37,867 bases of DNA. Source: a virus. The translations under genes were made by a program, and so were the position numbers. The notes below the pieces were generated by a model that made no database searches, was not told where the DNA came from, and saw only the letters and a list, made by a program, of their open reading frames with translations. Positions 20,932 through 29,475 of the stretch are shown here, piece after piece. The stretch covers positions 1 through 37,867 of IMG/VR virus record IMGVR_UViG_3300043398_000054; one strand, written 5' to 3'. Within the stretch, counting starts at the first letter, position 1; each line of letters opens with the position of its first letter.

Positions 20932-23015
20932 TTCACCTCGATGGTGATGCGGCGCTTGCCATCGGCAGCGGTGACCGGACGGCCCCCCACGATGACATTG
21001 AAGCGCCGTGGTCCGGCATAGGACAGCTCTGCACCGGGGAGCGATTTCACAAAGTCAGCCGCGGCCATGTCCACGCCGGCAACCTTGACCGTTCCTTGGG
21101 CAGACTGCTGGGTGATTTCTTCGGGGGTGATGCTGCGCAGCCGCTTCTCCAGCATGTCAGTGTCAACGCCTGCAGGCAGCGGGATAGTGCGCCCGTTATG
21201 GTTGACCAGATCGCCACCGGCTGCGAGACGCACGGCGCGCTTCATATCGTCTTCCCCCAGCTTGCCGCCGTTCTCGGCCGCGATGCCGTGGGCAATGTAC
21301 AGAGCGGCGTCCCGCACGCCTTCGGTCATGGTCTGAGTGGGATAGACGTTTTCCAGCTCAGCGGTCATGAAGCGTTTCCACTGGCCAGGCTTCACATCCG
21401 CAGCGTCCTTGTTCTTGGTGCTGGTACCGTCCTTTTCGGCCTGAGCGCCTTTCAGCACCAACTCTGAAACGTAGCGGCCCTGCGTGGTCTGAGATCCAGC
21501 CATGCCAAAAGCTAAGCCCAGAGCCCGGTCTTTCTTGTCCAACTGGCGCGCCATGCCCGCGGCAGCCTGTGGGCCCAGCGTGGTGGCCAGAGTGGCAATG
21601 GCTGCACTGCGCTGACCGGCTGGCAATGCGTCCAGCATCTTGCGTACGGGCTCGATCTCTTCCCCGGTAAGCGGTGCCACCGGTCCCCCGCTCCATTCGC
21701 TGGCGCGCGCGGCGATAGCGCTGCGATCGCTCAAGCTCTTTGTCAGGTTCTGCAGGTTGCTGGTGTCCAGCGGCGTGAAGTTTGCGGCATCCGTGCTGCG
21801 GTCAAGGTAAGCCCGCATGGGGTCCTCCTTGATATCGGTCTGGCTGCCGCGCAGCACCTTCTCGATCTGGTCTTTGCGCTTGGACAGTGTCGGGCTGTTG
21901 CCTTCCTTGGCGATCTGCGCCGTGATGCGGTCCAGCTCGGCGCGCTGGGCTGGGATGGGCTGGGCTGCCAATCCCCCATTTTCGGCCGCTGCCTTGGCCA
22001 TGGCAATGACACCGGCCTGGTAGGGTGTGCCCGCCGTCGCCTTCACCACCGTGTCCACGTAGGCGGGGTCCAGGGCCAGGCCCTTGTCACTGACCGCTTG
22101 GAAGGTCTGGAATGTGACCTCGGCGCGCTTCATGGTGGCTTCGTTCTGGCGCTGCGCACGCTGGGCGGCCAGCTCGGCTTTTTGATCGAGGCTGTATTTG
22201 TAGGCACCCACCCGGTCCAGCAGCGTTGCCCGCTTCTGGGGGTCCATGTCGTTCATGCCCTGAATGGTCTTCTCGGCAGTGTCCAAGCTCTTGCGGTCAT
22301 TGCGCGCGCCGCTGACCATTTCGTAAGCCTTGGTGAATGTCACCTGTTCCTTGAAACCCTGCGCTTCTTTTTCCACCTTTTCAGGTGTCCAGCCAGCGCC
22401 AGGTCCCAAGGCGCGTACGGTTTGGTCCCACTGCTTGATCGCTCCCTCCATGTCGGTATTGGCCAGGCGCTGCAGCTGTTCTTTATAGGTGATCAGCCCG
22501 GCGTCAGCATCCTGCTGGTCGCGCTTGCGGATGGTGTCCTCCAGGCGGTTGGTCAGGTTGCCCGCCAAGGGTTTCATTTGCGCCTGCACCAGGGGGGCCA
22601 GGTCGGTGGGCAGTTTCCCGATGCTGTCACCCAGCAGCTTGGTACTGCGCTCGGTCCACTGCTTGCGTGCATCGTCTTTGTTCAGCGCGCCGGTGGAAAG
22701 CCCGGCGGTGATCTCGTCGTTCAGGTCCGCCAGTCCCACCTGAATATCGGCGTGGGCATTGAGCTGGGCCACCTGGTCGGCGCGGTTGGCTTGCTTCTCG
22801 GCTTCCTGCCGTGCTTCAGCTTCGGCCTGGCGCTGCAGCCGCAGTTGCTCTGCCGCCTGCTGGTCAATGGTGTTCTGGCCTATGGCCGCGGCGGTATTGC
22901 CAACTCGCTGCACGGCATCCGACAGGCCGCCATCCAACTGGGCGGCCGAGGCGGTTGGTGTGGGACGAGCCGATGGGGTGAGCTGACCAAATTCGCCCAT
23001 TGGAATGCGTGCCAT
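20928..23015 (-). CDS. Internal virion (ejection) protein, T7 gp15-like position
   Basis: A 695-aa, strongly helical, Gln/Ala-rich protein with long coiled-coil stretches (AAEQLRLQRQAEAEARQEAE). It has a motif-poor middle and the C-terminal AQGTVKVAGVDMAAADFVKS. It sits between the small core protein and the RelA/SpoT-like virion protein, overlapping the latter by 4 bp. Position and composition match the tubular ejection proteins that span the periplasm in T7-like particles. No enzymatic motif seen. Confidence 0.78.
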   Translation of the reverse strand: MARIPMGEFGQLTPSARPTPTASAAQLDGGLSDAVQRVGNTAAAIGQNTIDQQAAEQLRLQRQAEAEARQEAEKQANRADQVAQLNAHADIQVGLADLNDEITAGLSTGALNKDDARKQWTERSTKLLGDSIGKLPTDLAPLVQAQMKPLAGNLTNRLEDTIRKRDQQDADAGLITYKEQLQRLANTDMEGAIKQWDQTVRALGPGAGWTPEKVEKEAQGFKEQVTFTKAYEMVSGARNDRKSLDTAEKTIQGMNDMDPQKRATLLDRVGAYKYSLDQKAELAAQRAQRQNEATMKRAEVTFQTFQAVSDKGLALDPAYVDTVVKATAGTPYQAGVIAMAKAAAENGGLAAQPIPAQRAELDRITAQIAKEGNSPTLSKRKDQIEKVLRGSQTDIKEDPMRAYLDRSTDAANFTPLDTSNLQNLTKSLSDRSAIAARASEWSGGPVAPLTGEEIEPVRKMLDALPAGQRSAAIATLATTLGPQAAAGMARQLDKKDRALGLAFGMAGSQTTQGRYVSELVLKGAQAEKDGTSTKNKDAADVKPGQWKRFMTAELENVYPTQTMTEGVRDAALYIAHGIAAENGGKLGEDDMKRAVRLAAGGDLVNHNGRTIPLPAGVDTDMLEKRLRSITPEEITQQSAQGTVKVAGVDMAAADFVKSLPGAELSYAGPRRFNVIVGGRPVTAADGKRRITIEVK

Positions 23016-23518
23016 CAGTAGCCTCCGCCTGGTTGCATTGGGATCTTGGTCGAGTCCACCAACTTGCTGGCCGAGGACTTCCAGCCCGAAGCTCCGCGCA
23101 TAACGCTGCCCATCGCGGAGACATACCCAGCCGTGCGGGCGTTATCGCCGGAGATCTTGGCGGCCTCTCCCTGCGCCCGTAGCCGGCGTGCGGAATTCTT
23201 GCCTTCCAGAATGGCGGTTAGAGCATCCTGCTCAGAGCCCTGGTCGATCTGGTTATTGATCAGCTCAGCGGTTCCGTCGTTTACCGAAAAGCCACTGGCT
23301 GCCGAGGCCGCTGTAGCCGCTGATTTCTGACGTTTGCCCGCATCACGGATCTGGCGCGCCTGCACCTCTGCCGCACCCTTGGCGGCTTCCGCGTCGGCAT
23401 TGGATTGGTTCTGCTGGTAGCTCCCCAGCGCGCCGGCCTGCTCTCCCTGCTGGATAGCGCCAATCGCAGAAATTGCAGAACCACCGACAAGGGCCGCTGT
23501 AGCCAAGCTGATGCACAT
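23015..23518 (-). CDS. Small internal virion core protein, T7 gp14-like position
   Basis: A 167-aa protein with a hydrophobic N-terminus (ATAALVGGSAISAIGAI) and a long Ala/Gln-rich helix (NQSNADAEAAKGAAEVQARQ), then GKRQKSAATAASAASGFSVN. This is the usual make-up of T7 gp14-type ejection proteins that insert in the outer membrane. It overlaps the next gene by 1 bp and follows the GNAT gene. Confidence 0.8.
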   Translation of the reverse strand: MCISLATAALVGGSAISAIGAIQQGEQAGALGSYQQNQSNADAEAAKGAAEVQARQIRDAGKRQKSAATAASAASGFSVNDGTAELINNQIDQGSEQDALTAILEGKNSARRLRAQGEAAKISGDNARTAGYVSAMGSVMRGASGWKSSASKLVDSTKIPMQPGGGY

Positions 23519-23519
23519 A

Positions 23520-23963
23520 TCAAAACTCCTTTGAGTGAAGGGTCGCCACCTGCGTGAAGCCGAGGTGACCGAGAAGGCGGCCGGTCTCTTCGACCTTGAA
23601 ACCGGTATTGATGCCCATCTCCACGGCGTGGGCTCCCTGGGTCTGCGCCCATTCGGCGTATCGCTTGAGAAGACGCACAGCGAGCATGCCGCCGCGGTGA
23701 TCTGGGTGGATGAACAGTCCGAAGTCCTGGGCCGTTTTGGCAGTGGAGAACCAGAGTTCCATCACGATGGCCGCCATGGCGCCAACGATCTGCCCATCCT
23801 TTTCCGCCACCATCACAAAGCTCTTGCTTTCGAGCAGTTGGGCGAAGATGCGCGCCACCTTGTCGGAGGCGTAGGGCAAGGCCTTGAACCGGCTTTCAAG
23901 GTGCATGACGTGGCCCAGCTCCACGATGGTGGGGATGTCCGATGGGGTGGCGTGGCGGATCAT
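23520..23963 (-). CDS. GNAT-family acetyltransferase in structural block
   Basis: A 147-aa GNAT N-acetyltransferase. N-terminal MIRHATPSDIPTIVELGHVM, then FVMVAEKDGQIVGAM (strand 4), and the acetyl-CoA-binding loop in HPDHRGGMLAVRLLKRYAEW (about residues 89-108). The C-terminus is GRLLGHLGFTQVATLHSKEF. It lies between tail tube B and the internal core protein genes, a place where podophages often carry such a protein. The substrate is unknown; it may modify a virion or host protein. Confidence 0.85.
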   Translation of the reverse strand: MIRHATPSDIPTIVELGHVMHLESRFKALPYASDKVARIFAQLLESKSFVMVAEKDGQIVGAMAAIVMELWFSTAKTAQDFGLFIHPDHRGGMLAVRLLKRYAEWAQTQGAHAVEMGINTGFKVEETGRLLGHLGFTQVATLHSKEF

Positions 23964-23967
23964 GGCG

Positions 23968-26127
23968 TCAATCGTTCACGGTGCATTTGCGGATCACGGC
24001 CAGCACATGAAAGTCCACGGGGTCCGGCTGGCTGATCGTCAGCTCGTTGCGGTAGATCTCGTCCGACAGCGTGACCTGCCGCAGGTCTCCGGTGCCAACC
24101 TCGGGCGGCCGGTCCAGCAGTTCGCTGTTCATCTTGCGGAAGTCGGTCAATTGGCTGTTGATCTGAATTCCAACGGTGTCCAGCACCCGCACGATCACCT
24201 CGCCCACGCTGATGGTTGCGCCCTGCGATGTCCCACCGGTAGACCCCACCTCGGGGTTCAACAACACCATCTTGGGGGTGTAACCCAGGCCAACCTCTAC
24301 AGCCAGCGCGGGGCGGGTGGTGACATTGCCGCCAGTGACAACCTGCTCCCCTTGGTAGATGCCGTCCGCCAGCACTTTGACCGTCTTTCCTTCGAGGTGC
24401 CCGAACCCGCCCCATGTTGTGACCGCCACGCCGCTGGTGCTGGTCTTGGCGCAGTCGGTTTTCAGTGTGGGGTCGAAATACTCCACAAAGCGCTTTGTCA
24501 CGCCGTTGATCGTGCGCTTGACGATCACCCAGGTTTGCTCCGATGTGGCAGTGGGGATGGTGGCCACCGATTCCACCAGCCCATCGGTGATCCAGCGCAC
24601 CCAGGCATTTACCTCCTGCTCGGAGTCGTAGGTGCACGCCGCAATCTGACCATCAGCGCGCACACAGCTCAGCAGTGCGTCGGGTTCCTGCTGGAAGGCC
24701 ATGTCTACGATCCCCGAGCTGGTGATGTGCTCCGAGAACACTGTGCGGTCAGGGGAGTCGAAGCTGTCGATGTCGGCACGGTATCCACAGGCGCGTACCT
24801 TGCGCCCAGCGCGCTGCACGAACATGATTTCGTTCCCGACCTTGACCGGCCGCACCTGGTTGGAGCCGGCGGTGGATTCGTCGTTCTTCTGCATGTTGGT
24901 CGGCGTAATGGCCTTTTCCTGGCCACCGCGCAGGCTCATTTCGTTGGAGCTGGTGAACACCATCAGGCGGCGCCCTTGGGATAGGTGCTGGATGGGCGCG
25001 ATCTGGGCCGTGGCAATCTCGCGCGAGAAGGCATCGGAGTCTTGGGTACCGAGCTCAAAGTTCAGGGTGTCACCAATTCGGCTCAATAGCAGGGTCTGGG
25101 GGTAGCCAGCGGAACCCGCCAGCAGCAGGCGCTGGTCGTTCAGGGTCACGGCGCGCGGGTACTTGCTGACGCTGTTCCAGATGGAGCTATTCAGGGTCCA
25201 GCTGTTGGCGATGGCCGCGGTGGTAGAGGTCAGCACCTGCTGCACAGTGGCATTCAACACGGTGGAGGTGGAATAGCTGGTGATCTTGAGCAGGCCGCCG
25301 TTCACCTTGATGTACTTGCCTACCTCGGCAGTGCCAGCGCGCCAGCCAGCAGCGCCCAGCGTGGCGGTGACTGCTGTGCCCACCGGGCCAACGGCCGACA
25401 CGGTGCAGGTGGTCTGTGGGGTGCCGTCCAGCGTCCAGGCACCGGATGCGATGCTAGTGCCGGAGAAGGCGCTCTGGATCGTGCATGTGACGTTGTTCAC
25501 ATCCACAAAGGCGGTGATCAGCGCCAGACCAGAACCAGAAACGATGTAGCGGCCCACGTCGGCAACCAGGAAGGCCGCAGCCGCCCCGAAGTTCCGACCG
25601 GCGCCAACTGTGGCGGCCGACAGGGTGAGCGCGGCGGCTGGCTGAATCCCGAGCTCGTCAAAGGGTTCAACGGTGAAGGGAGCGGCGAGCAGGCGCCAGT
25701 CGTTGTCTGCGAAGCGCTGCAGGCGGTACACCGGGACATCGCCCTGCACCAGATACATGGTGTCCGCGCCCTGCACGTAGTCGATCTCGAACAGTGAGGC
25801 CTCCACGTAGGGCGTAGCCACCTCATAGGGACCGGCCACCTGGGCACCATCCTTGAAGACCCGCAGATACAGGTCGCCCACCTCCAGCATGTAGGCCTGG
25901 TCCCGGTTGTAGACGAAGGGCACCAGCCGCGATCGCTTGGTGCTAGTCTTGGTCTCCGCAGCCATACGAAGCCCAGCCCGGCGGCGCGAACCGCCCTGCA
26001 CCATCACCTGAACGTTCTCCGCGATCTTCAAGCCGTTGTTGTACTTGGCCACATCAATGCGGCTCTGCACGCGCGGCGACAGCTCGCCCGCGGTGAAATT
26101 GGTCTGGATGGGGATGACCTTGCCCAT
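23968..26127 (-). CDS. Tail tubular protein B (nozzle)
   Basis: A 719-aa nozzle protein homologous in layout to T7 gp12. The start MGKVIPIQTNFTAGELSPRV and NGLKIAENVQVMVQGGSRRR is characteristic, followed by LVPFVYNRDQAYMLEVGD. The middle has Ig-like or beta-rich repeats (about 160-300), and the end has TWVIVKRTINGVTKRFVEYF. It forms the distal tail knob to which fibres attach. A 1-bp gap separates it from tail tube A. Confidence 0.9.
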   Translation of the reverse strand: MGKVIPIQTNFTAGELSPRVQSRIDVAKYNNGLKIAENVQVMVQGGSRRRAGLRMAAETKTSTKRSRLVPFVYNRDQAYMLEVGDLYLRVFKDGAQVAGPYEVATPYVEASLFEIDYVQGADTMYLVQGDVPVYRLQRFADNDWRLLAAPFTVEPFDELGIQPAAALTLSAATVGAGRNFGAAAAFLVADVGRYIVSGSGLALITAFVDVNNVTCTIQSAFSGTSIASGAWTLDGTPQTTCTVSAVGPVGTAVTATLGAAGWRAGTAEVGKYIKVNGGLLKITSYSTSTVLNATVQQVLTSTTAAIANSWTLNSSIWNSVSKYPRAVTLNDQRLLLAGSAGYPQTLLLSRIGDTLNFELGTQDSDAFSREIATAQIAPIQHLSQGRRLMVFTSSNEMSLRGGQEKAITPTNMQKNDESTAGSNQVRPVKVGNEIMFVQRAGRKVRACGYRADIDSFDSPDRTVFSEHITSSGIVDMAFQQEPDALLSCVRADGQIAACTYDSEQEVNAWVRWITDGLVESVATIPTATSEQTWVIVKRTINGVTKRFVEYFDPTLKTDCAKTSTSGVAVTTWGGFGHLEGKTVKVLADGIYQGEQVVTGGNVTTRPALAVEVGLGYTPKMVLLNPEVGSTGGTSQGATISVGEVIVRVLDTVGIQINSQLTDFRKMNSELLDRPPEVGTGDLRQVTLSDEIYRNELTISQPDPVDFHVLAVIRKCTVND

Positions 26128-26128
26128 T

Positions 26129-26698
26129 TCAGTACCGTCCAGAGATCAGGAGGAAATCGTCACCCATCGTGTCGCTGGGGTTCTCCTGCGCGTCGATGGA
26201 TTTGGCCTCGCGCAGCACATCCTTGGCGGTGATCGCCATGCTGTCGCGCAGGCTGGTGGACTGTGTGAGCGGGTATGCCAGCACCGCAGCCAGGCCGTGG
26301 GTGGCCGCTTGGATCAGACCGGCATCCCAGTTGTCCTCGTTGTCGTTGCGCCAGACGTAGCGCAGGGGCAGCGCCGGCACATTGGCCAGGATCATGCGGT
26401 TTTCCAGTTGGAAGTCCGTGATTGGGGCGGTAGTCTTGCCCACCTCGTACAGCCGCAGGAAGTCGCCGGGCAACTGAAACTGCGTGGTGTACCCGTAGGC
26501 CGGGGCCTCCGCCAGAGGTGACAGCAGCACCCGCTTGATAGCGCAGTTCCAGAAGTGTTTGCGCAACAGCGAATCACGCAGCAACGGGTACAGGTTGGCG
26601 CAGTACCGTGCCCGGTCGTTCTCTTCCGTCAGGCTGGCAATGGGAGACTTGCCCAGCATCATCAGGGCGTTGGAGCAGATCGATACGGCTGTGGTCAT
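26129..26698 (-). CDS. Tail tubular protein A (adaptor)
   Basis: A 189-aa adaptor of the T7 gp11 type joining portal and nozzle. Recognised by AVSICSNALMMLGKSPIASL, RARYCANLYPLLRDSLLRKH and QLPGDFLRLYEVG. The length fits the family. It is the first gene after the strong terminator at 26717-26743, which separates it from the capsid group. Confidence 0.9.
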   Translation of the reverse strand: MTTAVSICSNALMMLGKSPIASLTEENDRARYCANLYPLLRDSLLRKHFWNCAIKRVLLSPLAEAPAYGYTTQFQLPGDFLRLYEVGKTTAPITDFQLENRMILANVPALPLRYVWRNDNEDNWDAGLIQAATHGLAAVLAYPLTQSTSLRDSMAITAKDVLREAKSIDAQENPSDTMGDDFLLISGRY

Positions 26699-26716
26699 TG
26701 CTGGAATCCTTCAAAC

Positions 26717-26743
26717 AAAAAAGGAGGCCCGAAGGCCCCCTTT
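26717..26743 (-). terminator. Strong intrinsic terminator after capsid genes
   Basis: Read on the minus strand: AAAGGGGGCC, UUCG tetraloop, GGCCTCCTTT and a six-T run. The stem is 10 bp with one G-U pair. It lies between the capsid/decoration genes and the tail genes, the same place as the T7 early-late terminator T-phi after gene 10. It probably sets a high capsid-to-tail mRNA ratio through partial readthrough. Confidence 0.92.
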
Positions 26744-26789
26744 GAAAACGCCCCGCGCTGGAGACGGTCGCGCGCGTGGCAACTGCCCT

Positions 26790-27251
26790 TTACGGTGCTA
26801 CGTAGGCGATCTCCGCACGAATCGCAGCGTTGGCCGTACCGGCAGCGCCCGCCAAGGTGCCGTAAATCTCGGCGTCCTGGGGCAGCACGTAGTACTGGCC
26901 TGCGGTCAGCTTCGTGCCCGTGTTTACCTGCGCGGTGGCGGCCGAGGTGATGGCCGTAGCTGCTGCAATGGCGGTGGCATCAATCGCAACCTTGGTCACT
27001 GGATCACGCAGGCCAAGTGCAAGCGTCAGCGATGCGGTATTGGCCGCGTTCGAGATCGTCACTGGACAGATCAGGCGTGAGCCTTTGGCCAGGATGATGC
27101 CGGTACCGAAGGTGTCACCGTTGGCCGGGGCTGCATACGTGGCCGGCGTCTCGACAATGGCGATGCGCACCCGGTTTTGGTTGGTGGGGTGGGTCTTTTG
27201 ACCCAAGGCAATGGCCGCGCTGGTGCGGGTGATGGTGGAAAGTTCAGCCAT
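26790..27251 (-). CDS. Head decoration-like protein
   Basis: A 153-aa, Ala/Thr-rich, beta-strand-rich protein directly after the major capsid gene. Features: TNQNRVRIAIVETPATYAAP, LICPVTISNAANTASLTLAL and LTAGQYYVLPQDAEIYGTLA. The composition and place suggest a capsid decoration or accessory head protein. No definite family. It is followed by a terminator, so it should be made in amounts similar to capsid. Confidence 0.65.
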   Translation of the reverse strand: MAELSTITRTSAAIALGQKTHPTNQNRVRIAIVETPATYAAPANGDTFGTGIILAKGSRLICPVTISNAANTASLTLALGLRDPVTKVAIDATAIAAATAITSAATAQVNTGTKLTAGQYYVLPQDAEIYGTLAGAAGTANAAIRAEIAYVAP

Positions 27252-27279
27252 GATGGGCTCCTAAAAAGTTGTACGAGGC

Positions 27280-27295
27280 AGGGGCCGAAGCCCCT
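27280..27295 (-). other. Intergenic UUCG stem-loop
   Basis: On the minus strand AGGGGC-TTCG-GCCCCT forms a stable 6-bp hairpin just after the capsid stop and before the decoration gene. No T tract follows directly, so it is more likely an mRNA-stabilising or processing hairpin than a terminator. Confidence 0.6.
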
Positions 27296-27304
27296 AGCCG
27301 CTGG

Positions 27305-28327
27305 TTACTGGAAGTCGATCTGTACGACCTTCTTGTCATCTTGGCGGCCTGCGCCGTAAGACGCTGCCATGGACACCTGCTTGGCATCCTTCTTGTCGGG
27401 ACGAGGGCTGATGTTTCCTTCTTCATAGCCCTTGCCAAAATGGATGCCGGACTTGGCATAGGCCATGCCCGAATACACGGCGCCAGACTTGTTCAGACCC
27501 TGGTAAGGAATCCAGGTGAAGCCCAGCCACTTACCTTTGAGGGTGCCGGCTTGCAGCATCTGACCAGCCAGGAAGTCCGCGCTGGTGAGCGTGGTATCGG
27601 CCAGGACTTGCTGCAAGGCAATGTCGTTGTAGAGCATGTACAGCTCTTCTCCGGCTTCTTCATCTGCTTCGTTTGCACGGAAGATGGACTTGGCCTGGAT
27701 CAACTTGGCCTTGGTGAAGCCAGTACCACCGCCTGCAATCTTCTGGCCAGCGGGCAGTGCGTAGGTTGTCAGGCCGTCTTGCGACAGCAGCGAGCCCAGG
27801 CCAGCCTGATAGATGATGTCGTCAGCGCGGCGATTTCGGGCGGCGATCAACGATGTCATGTAACCGCCTGACAAGGGGTTTACCTTGAGCTTTGGGATGT
27901 CGTTGCGATCCACAGGCAAAGCCTTGTAGAAGTCGCGCATCACCGCATTGCGGGCACTGTGGTCGATATCGGACCAGACGGTGTCACCGTGGCGAACGGT
28001 GTTTTCGTCCAGCACACCGGCGGAAGCCAAGTTGTTGATGGTGAACGAAGCGCCTTCGATGGTGCCGCGGTCGGTCACGGTCTTCATCAGGCGGGAATCC
28101 TGCTGCTGTGCTTCGAGACGCAGCGCGGTATCCCAAGCAACCACCATTTGCGTAGTGATGGTGGTTGAGCCGAGGATCATCCCCTGGCGGCCCATGTAGT
28201 TGAACAGGCTGACGTGGAGACGCTCACCCGCGTAGTGGAAAAAGCTCTTGAGGGTGTCGGGTTTGAAGATCGCAAATGCGATCAACACGGATACCGCGAG
28301 GGCGGCGAAGAGGAACAAGGTTTTCAT
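27305..28327 (-). CDS. Major capsid protein with hydrophobic N-terminal extension
   Basis: A 340-aa capsid protein. From about residue 50 it follows the pattern of podovirus major capsid proteins: ITTQMVVAWDTALRLEAQQQ, SDIDHSARNAVMRDFYKALP, RADDIIYQAGLGSLLSQDGL, LPAGQKIAGGGTGFTKAKLI, and LKGKWLGFTWIPYQGLN. It should form the HK97-like shell. The ATG at 28327 has GGAG 6 bp upstream. Residues 3-21 are a strongly hydrophobic helix, and residues 22-49 form a linker that I do not expect in this family. Internal ATGs at residues 45 and 50 have no ribosome binding site. The extension could be a cleaved delta-like region or an annotation trap. Confidence 0.85.
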   Translation of the reverse strand: MKTLFLFAALAVSVLIAFAIFKPDTLKSFFHYAGERLHVSLFNYMGRQGMILGSTTITTQMVVAWDTALRLEAQQQDSRLMKTVTDRGTIEGASFTINNLASAGVLDENTVRHGDTVWSDIDHSARNAVMRDFYKALPVDRNDIPKLKVNPLSGGYMTSLIAARNRRADDIIYQAGLGSLLSQDGLTTYALPAGQKIAGGGTGFTKAKLIQAKSIFRANEADEEAGEELYMLYNDIALQQVLADTTLTSADFLAGQMLQAGTLKGKWLGFTWIPYQGLNKSGAVYSGMAYAKSGIHFGKGYEEGNISPRPDKKDAKQVSMAASYGAGRQDDKKVVQIDFQ

Positions 28328-28427
28328 GGATGGCTCCAAAAGTTGAACTAGGGTTCGCCTTCCAGGGTGTCCATTGCTGGGCCTGCTGTACGGGTCACGG
28401 TGCCGGCTGCAGCATCGTTACTCGGGC

Positions 28428-28510
28428 TAGGTTCCAGGGTGTCCGCTTGCCATGTCGGGCCTGATGGGGTGCAATGTCCCATCAGGCCCCGGTCGGTTTC
28501 CCGACTATTT
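28428..28510 (-). promoter_or_regulatory. Structured leader region before capsid gene
   Basis: The 181-bp gap 28328-28508 holds no gene. It contains a perfect 12-bp inverted repeat (GGGCCTGATGGG 28457-28468 / CCCATCAGGCCC 28478-28489, 9-nt loop), the 21-bp hairpin repeat (28490-28510) and two copies of TTCCAGGGTGTCC about 64 bp apart. No T tract follows the large stem on either strand. It may be an RNA-processing or stabilising leader for the abundant capsid message. No convincing promoter seen. Confidence 0.5.
28490..28510. repeat. 21-bp repeat with hairpin, copy 2
   Basis: Identical to 14033-14053. It starts 1 bp after the 12-bp inverted repeat and overlaps the stop of the scaffold gene (28509-28511). 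It carries the GTCGG/CCGAC hairpin with a GAAA loop on the minus strand. Confidence 0.8.
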
Positions 28511-29459
28511 ACACAACCGGTGCGTCAACTACACCTTTGGTCACGATGGCGTGCCACTTGGCAAGTGCGGCTTGGTGGCCCGGGTCCTTCGGATTGCGGA
28601 AGGCCGGGGACATCTGAATGGCAGCCGCTTCGGCTTCACCGCCACCACTGCCAGCACCTGCGCCGCCGGAGTTGACTGACTTGTCTTCCCGCAGCTGTGC
28701 GCCCACAACCGCCATGATGCGGTTGAATGTCGGGCTGTTGCCGAGCTCCGCTTCCACTTCGGCGGTGGTCAGGCCTGCAGCCTGCGCCATCTGCTCCATA
28801 CCGCGCCAGGCGGCCTGTCCGTTCTTCTGGTAGTCCGCGCCCCATGTCTGCTTGAGCGTGGCGATGGTGTCTTCTGCTGCAACCTTCTGCCCACCATTGA
28901 CCAAGGCCGGGGCCAGCTCGAAATACTTGCCCATCACACTTTCGAACTGCGCTTGATTGAGCCCCCACTTGTGAGCGTCTTCGCGGAATTTCCCCACCAG
29001 CCCATCGTCCAGTTTCATGTCCTTGAGGGCTTCTGGCAGCTCGGGCAGCTTGTACTCTGCCGCTGTCTTGGGAGGTGTGCCACCGGTGCCCAGGCGCTTC
29101 TCAAGAGCGGAATGTGCGTCCGCTATCTTGCGCGCCGACGCTTGGTGGTCGATCTCGCCCTTGTCGTTCTTGACCTGGTATTTTTCTGCAATGAAGTCCC
29201 AGCCGTTGGCACCCGCGTCAGCGCCTGCCGCGCCGCCTGCACCACCAGCGCCCTCTGCTCCGGCGCCAGCGCCCATTGCACTGCCAGACTTTGCAGCTCC
29301 AGCACCTGCCGCACCGTCCGCGCCTGCGCCAGCAGCACCAGCACCTTGTCCACCGTCGCCAGCACCAGGCGATCCAGCAGCACCTGCTCCCGCTGCCCCG
29401 GCCCCGCCAGCAGCGCCCGGATTGCCTTCCATGAAAACATGGCGTTTTCCTTTCAACAT
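28509..29459 (-). CDS. Scaffolding/head assembly protein with Gly-Ala-rich N-terminus
   Basis: A 316-aa protein upstream of the capsid gene, the normal scaffold position. The ATG at 29459 follows AAGGA. Residues 10-90 are an extreme Gly/Ala-rich tract of collagen-like or elastic type with Pro, Asp and Ser interruptions. The rest is helical and acidic: GWDFIAEKYQVKNDKGEIDH, DAHSALEKRLGTG, LPEALKDMKLDDGLVGKFRE, NPKDPGHQAALAKWH. A charged helical C-terminus that binds capsid is typical of scaffolds. No protease gene was seen, so scaffold would be released intact. Confidence 0.82.
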   Translation of the reverse strand: MLKGKRHVFMEGNPGAAGGAGAAGAGAAGSPGAGDGGQGAGAAGAGADGAAGAGAAKSGSAMGAGAGAEGAGGAGGAAGADAGANGWDFIAEKYQVKNDKGEIDHQASARKIADAHSALEKRLGTGGTPPKTAAEYKLPELPEALKDMKLDDGLVGKFREDAHKWGLNQAQFESVMGKYFELAPALVNGGQKVAAEDTIATLKQTWGADYQKNGQAAWRGMEQMAQAAGLTTAEVEAELGNSPTFNRIMAVVGAQLREDKSVNSGGAGAGSGGGEAEAAAIQMSPAFRNPKDPGHQAALAKWHAIVTKGVVDAPVV

Positions 29460-29475
29460 GATGTGTCCTTCGTGG

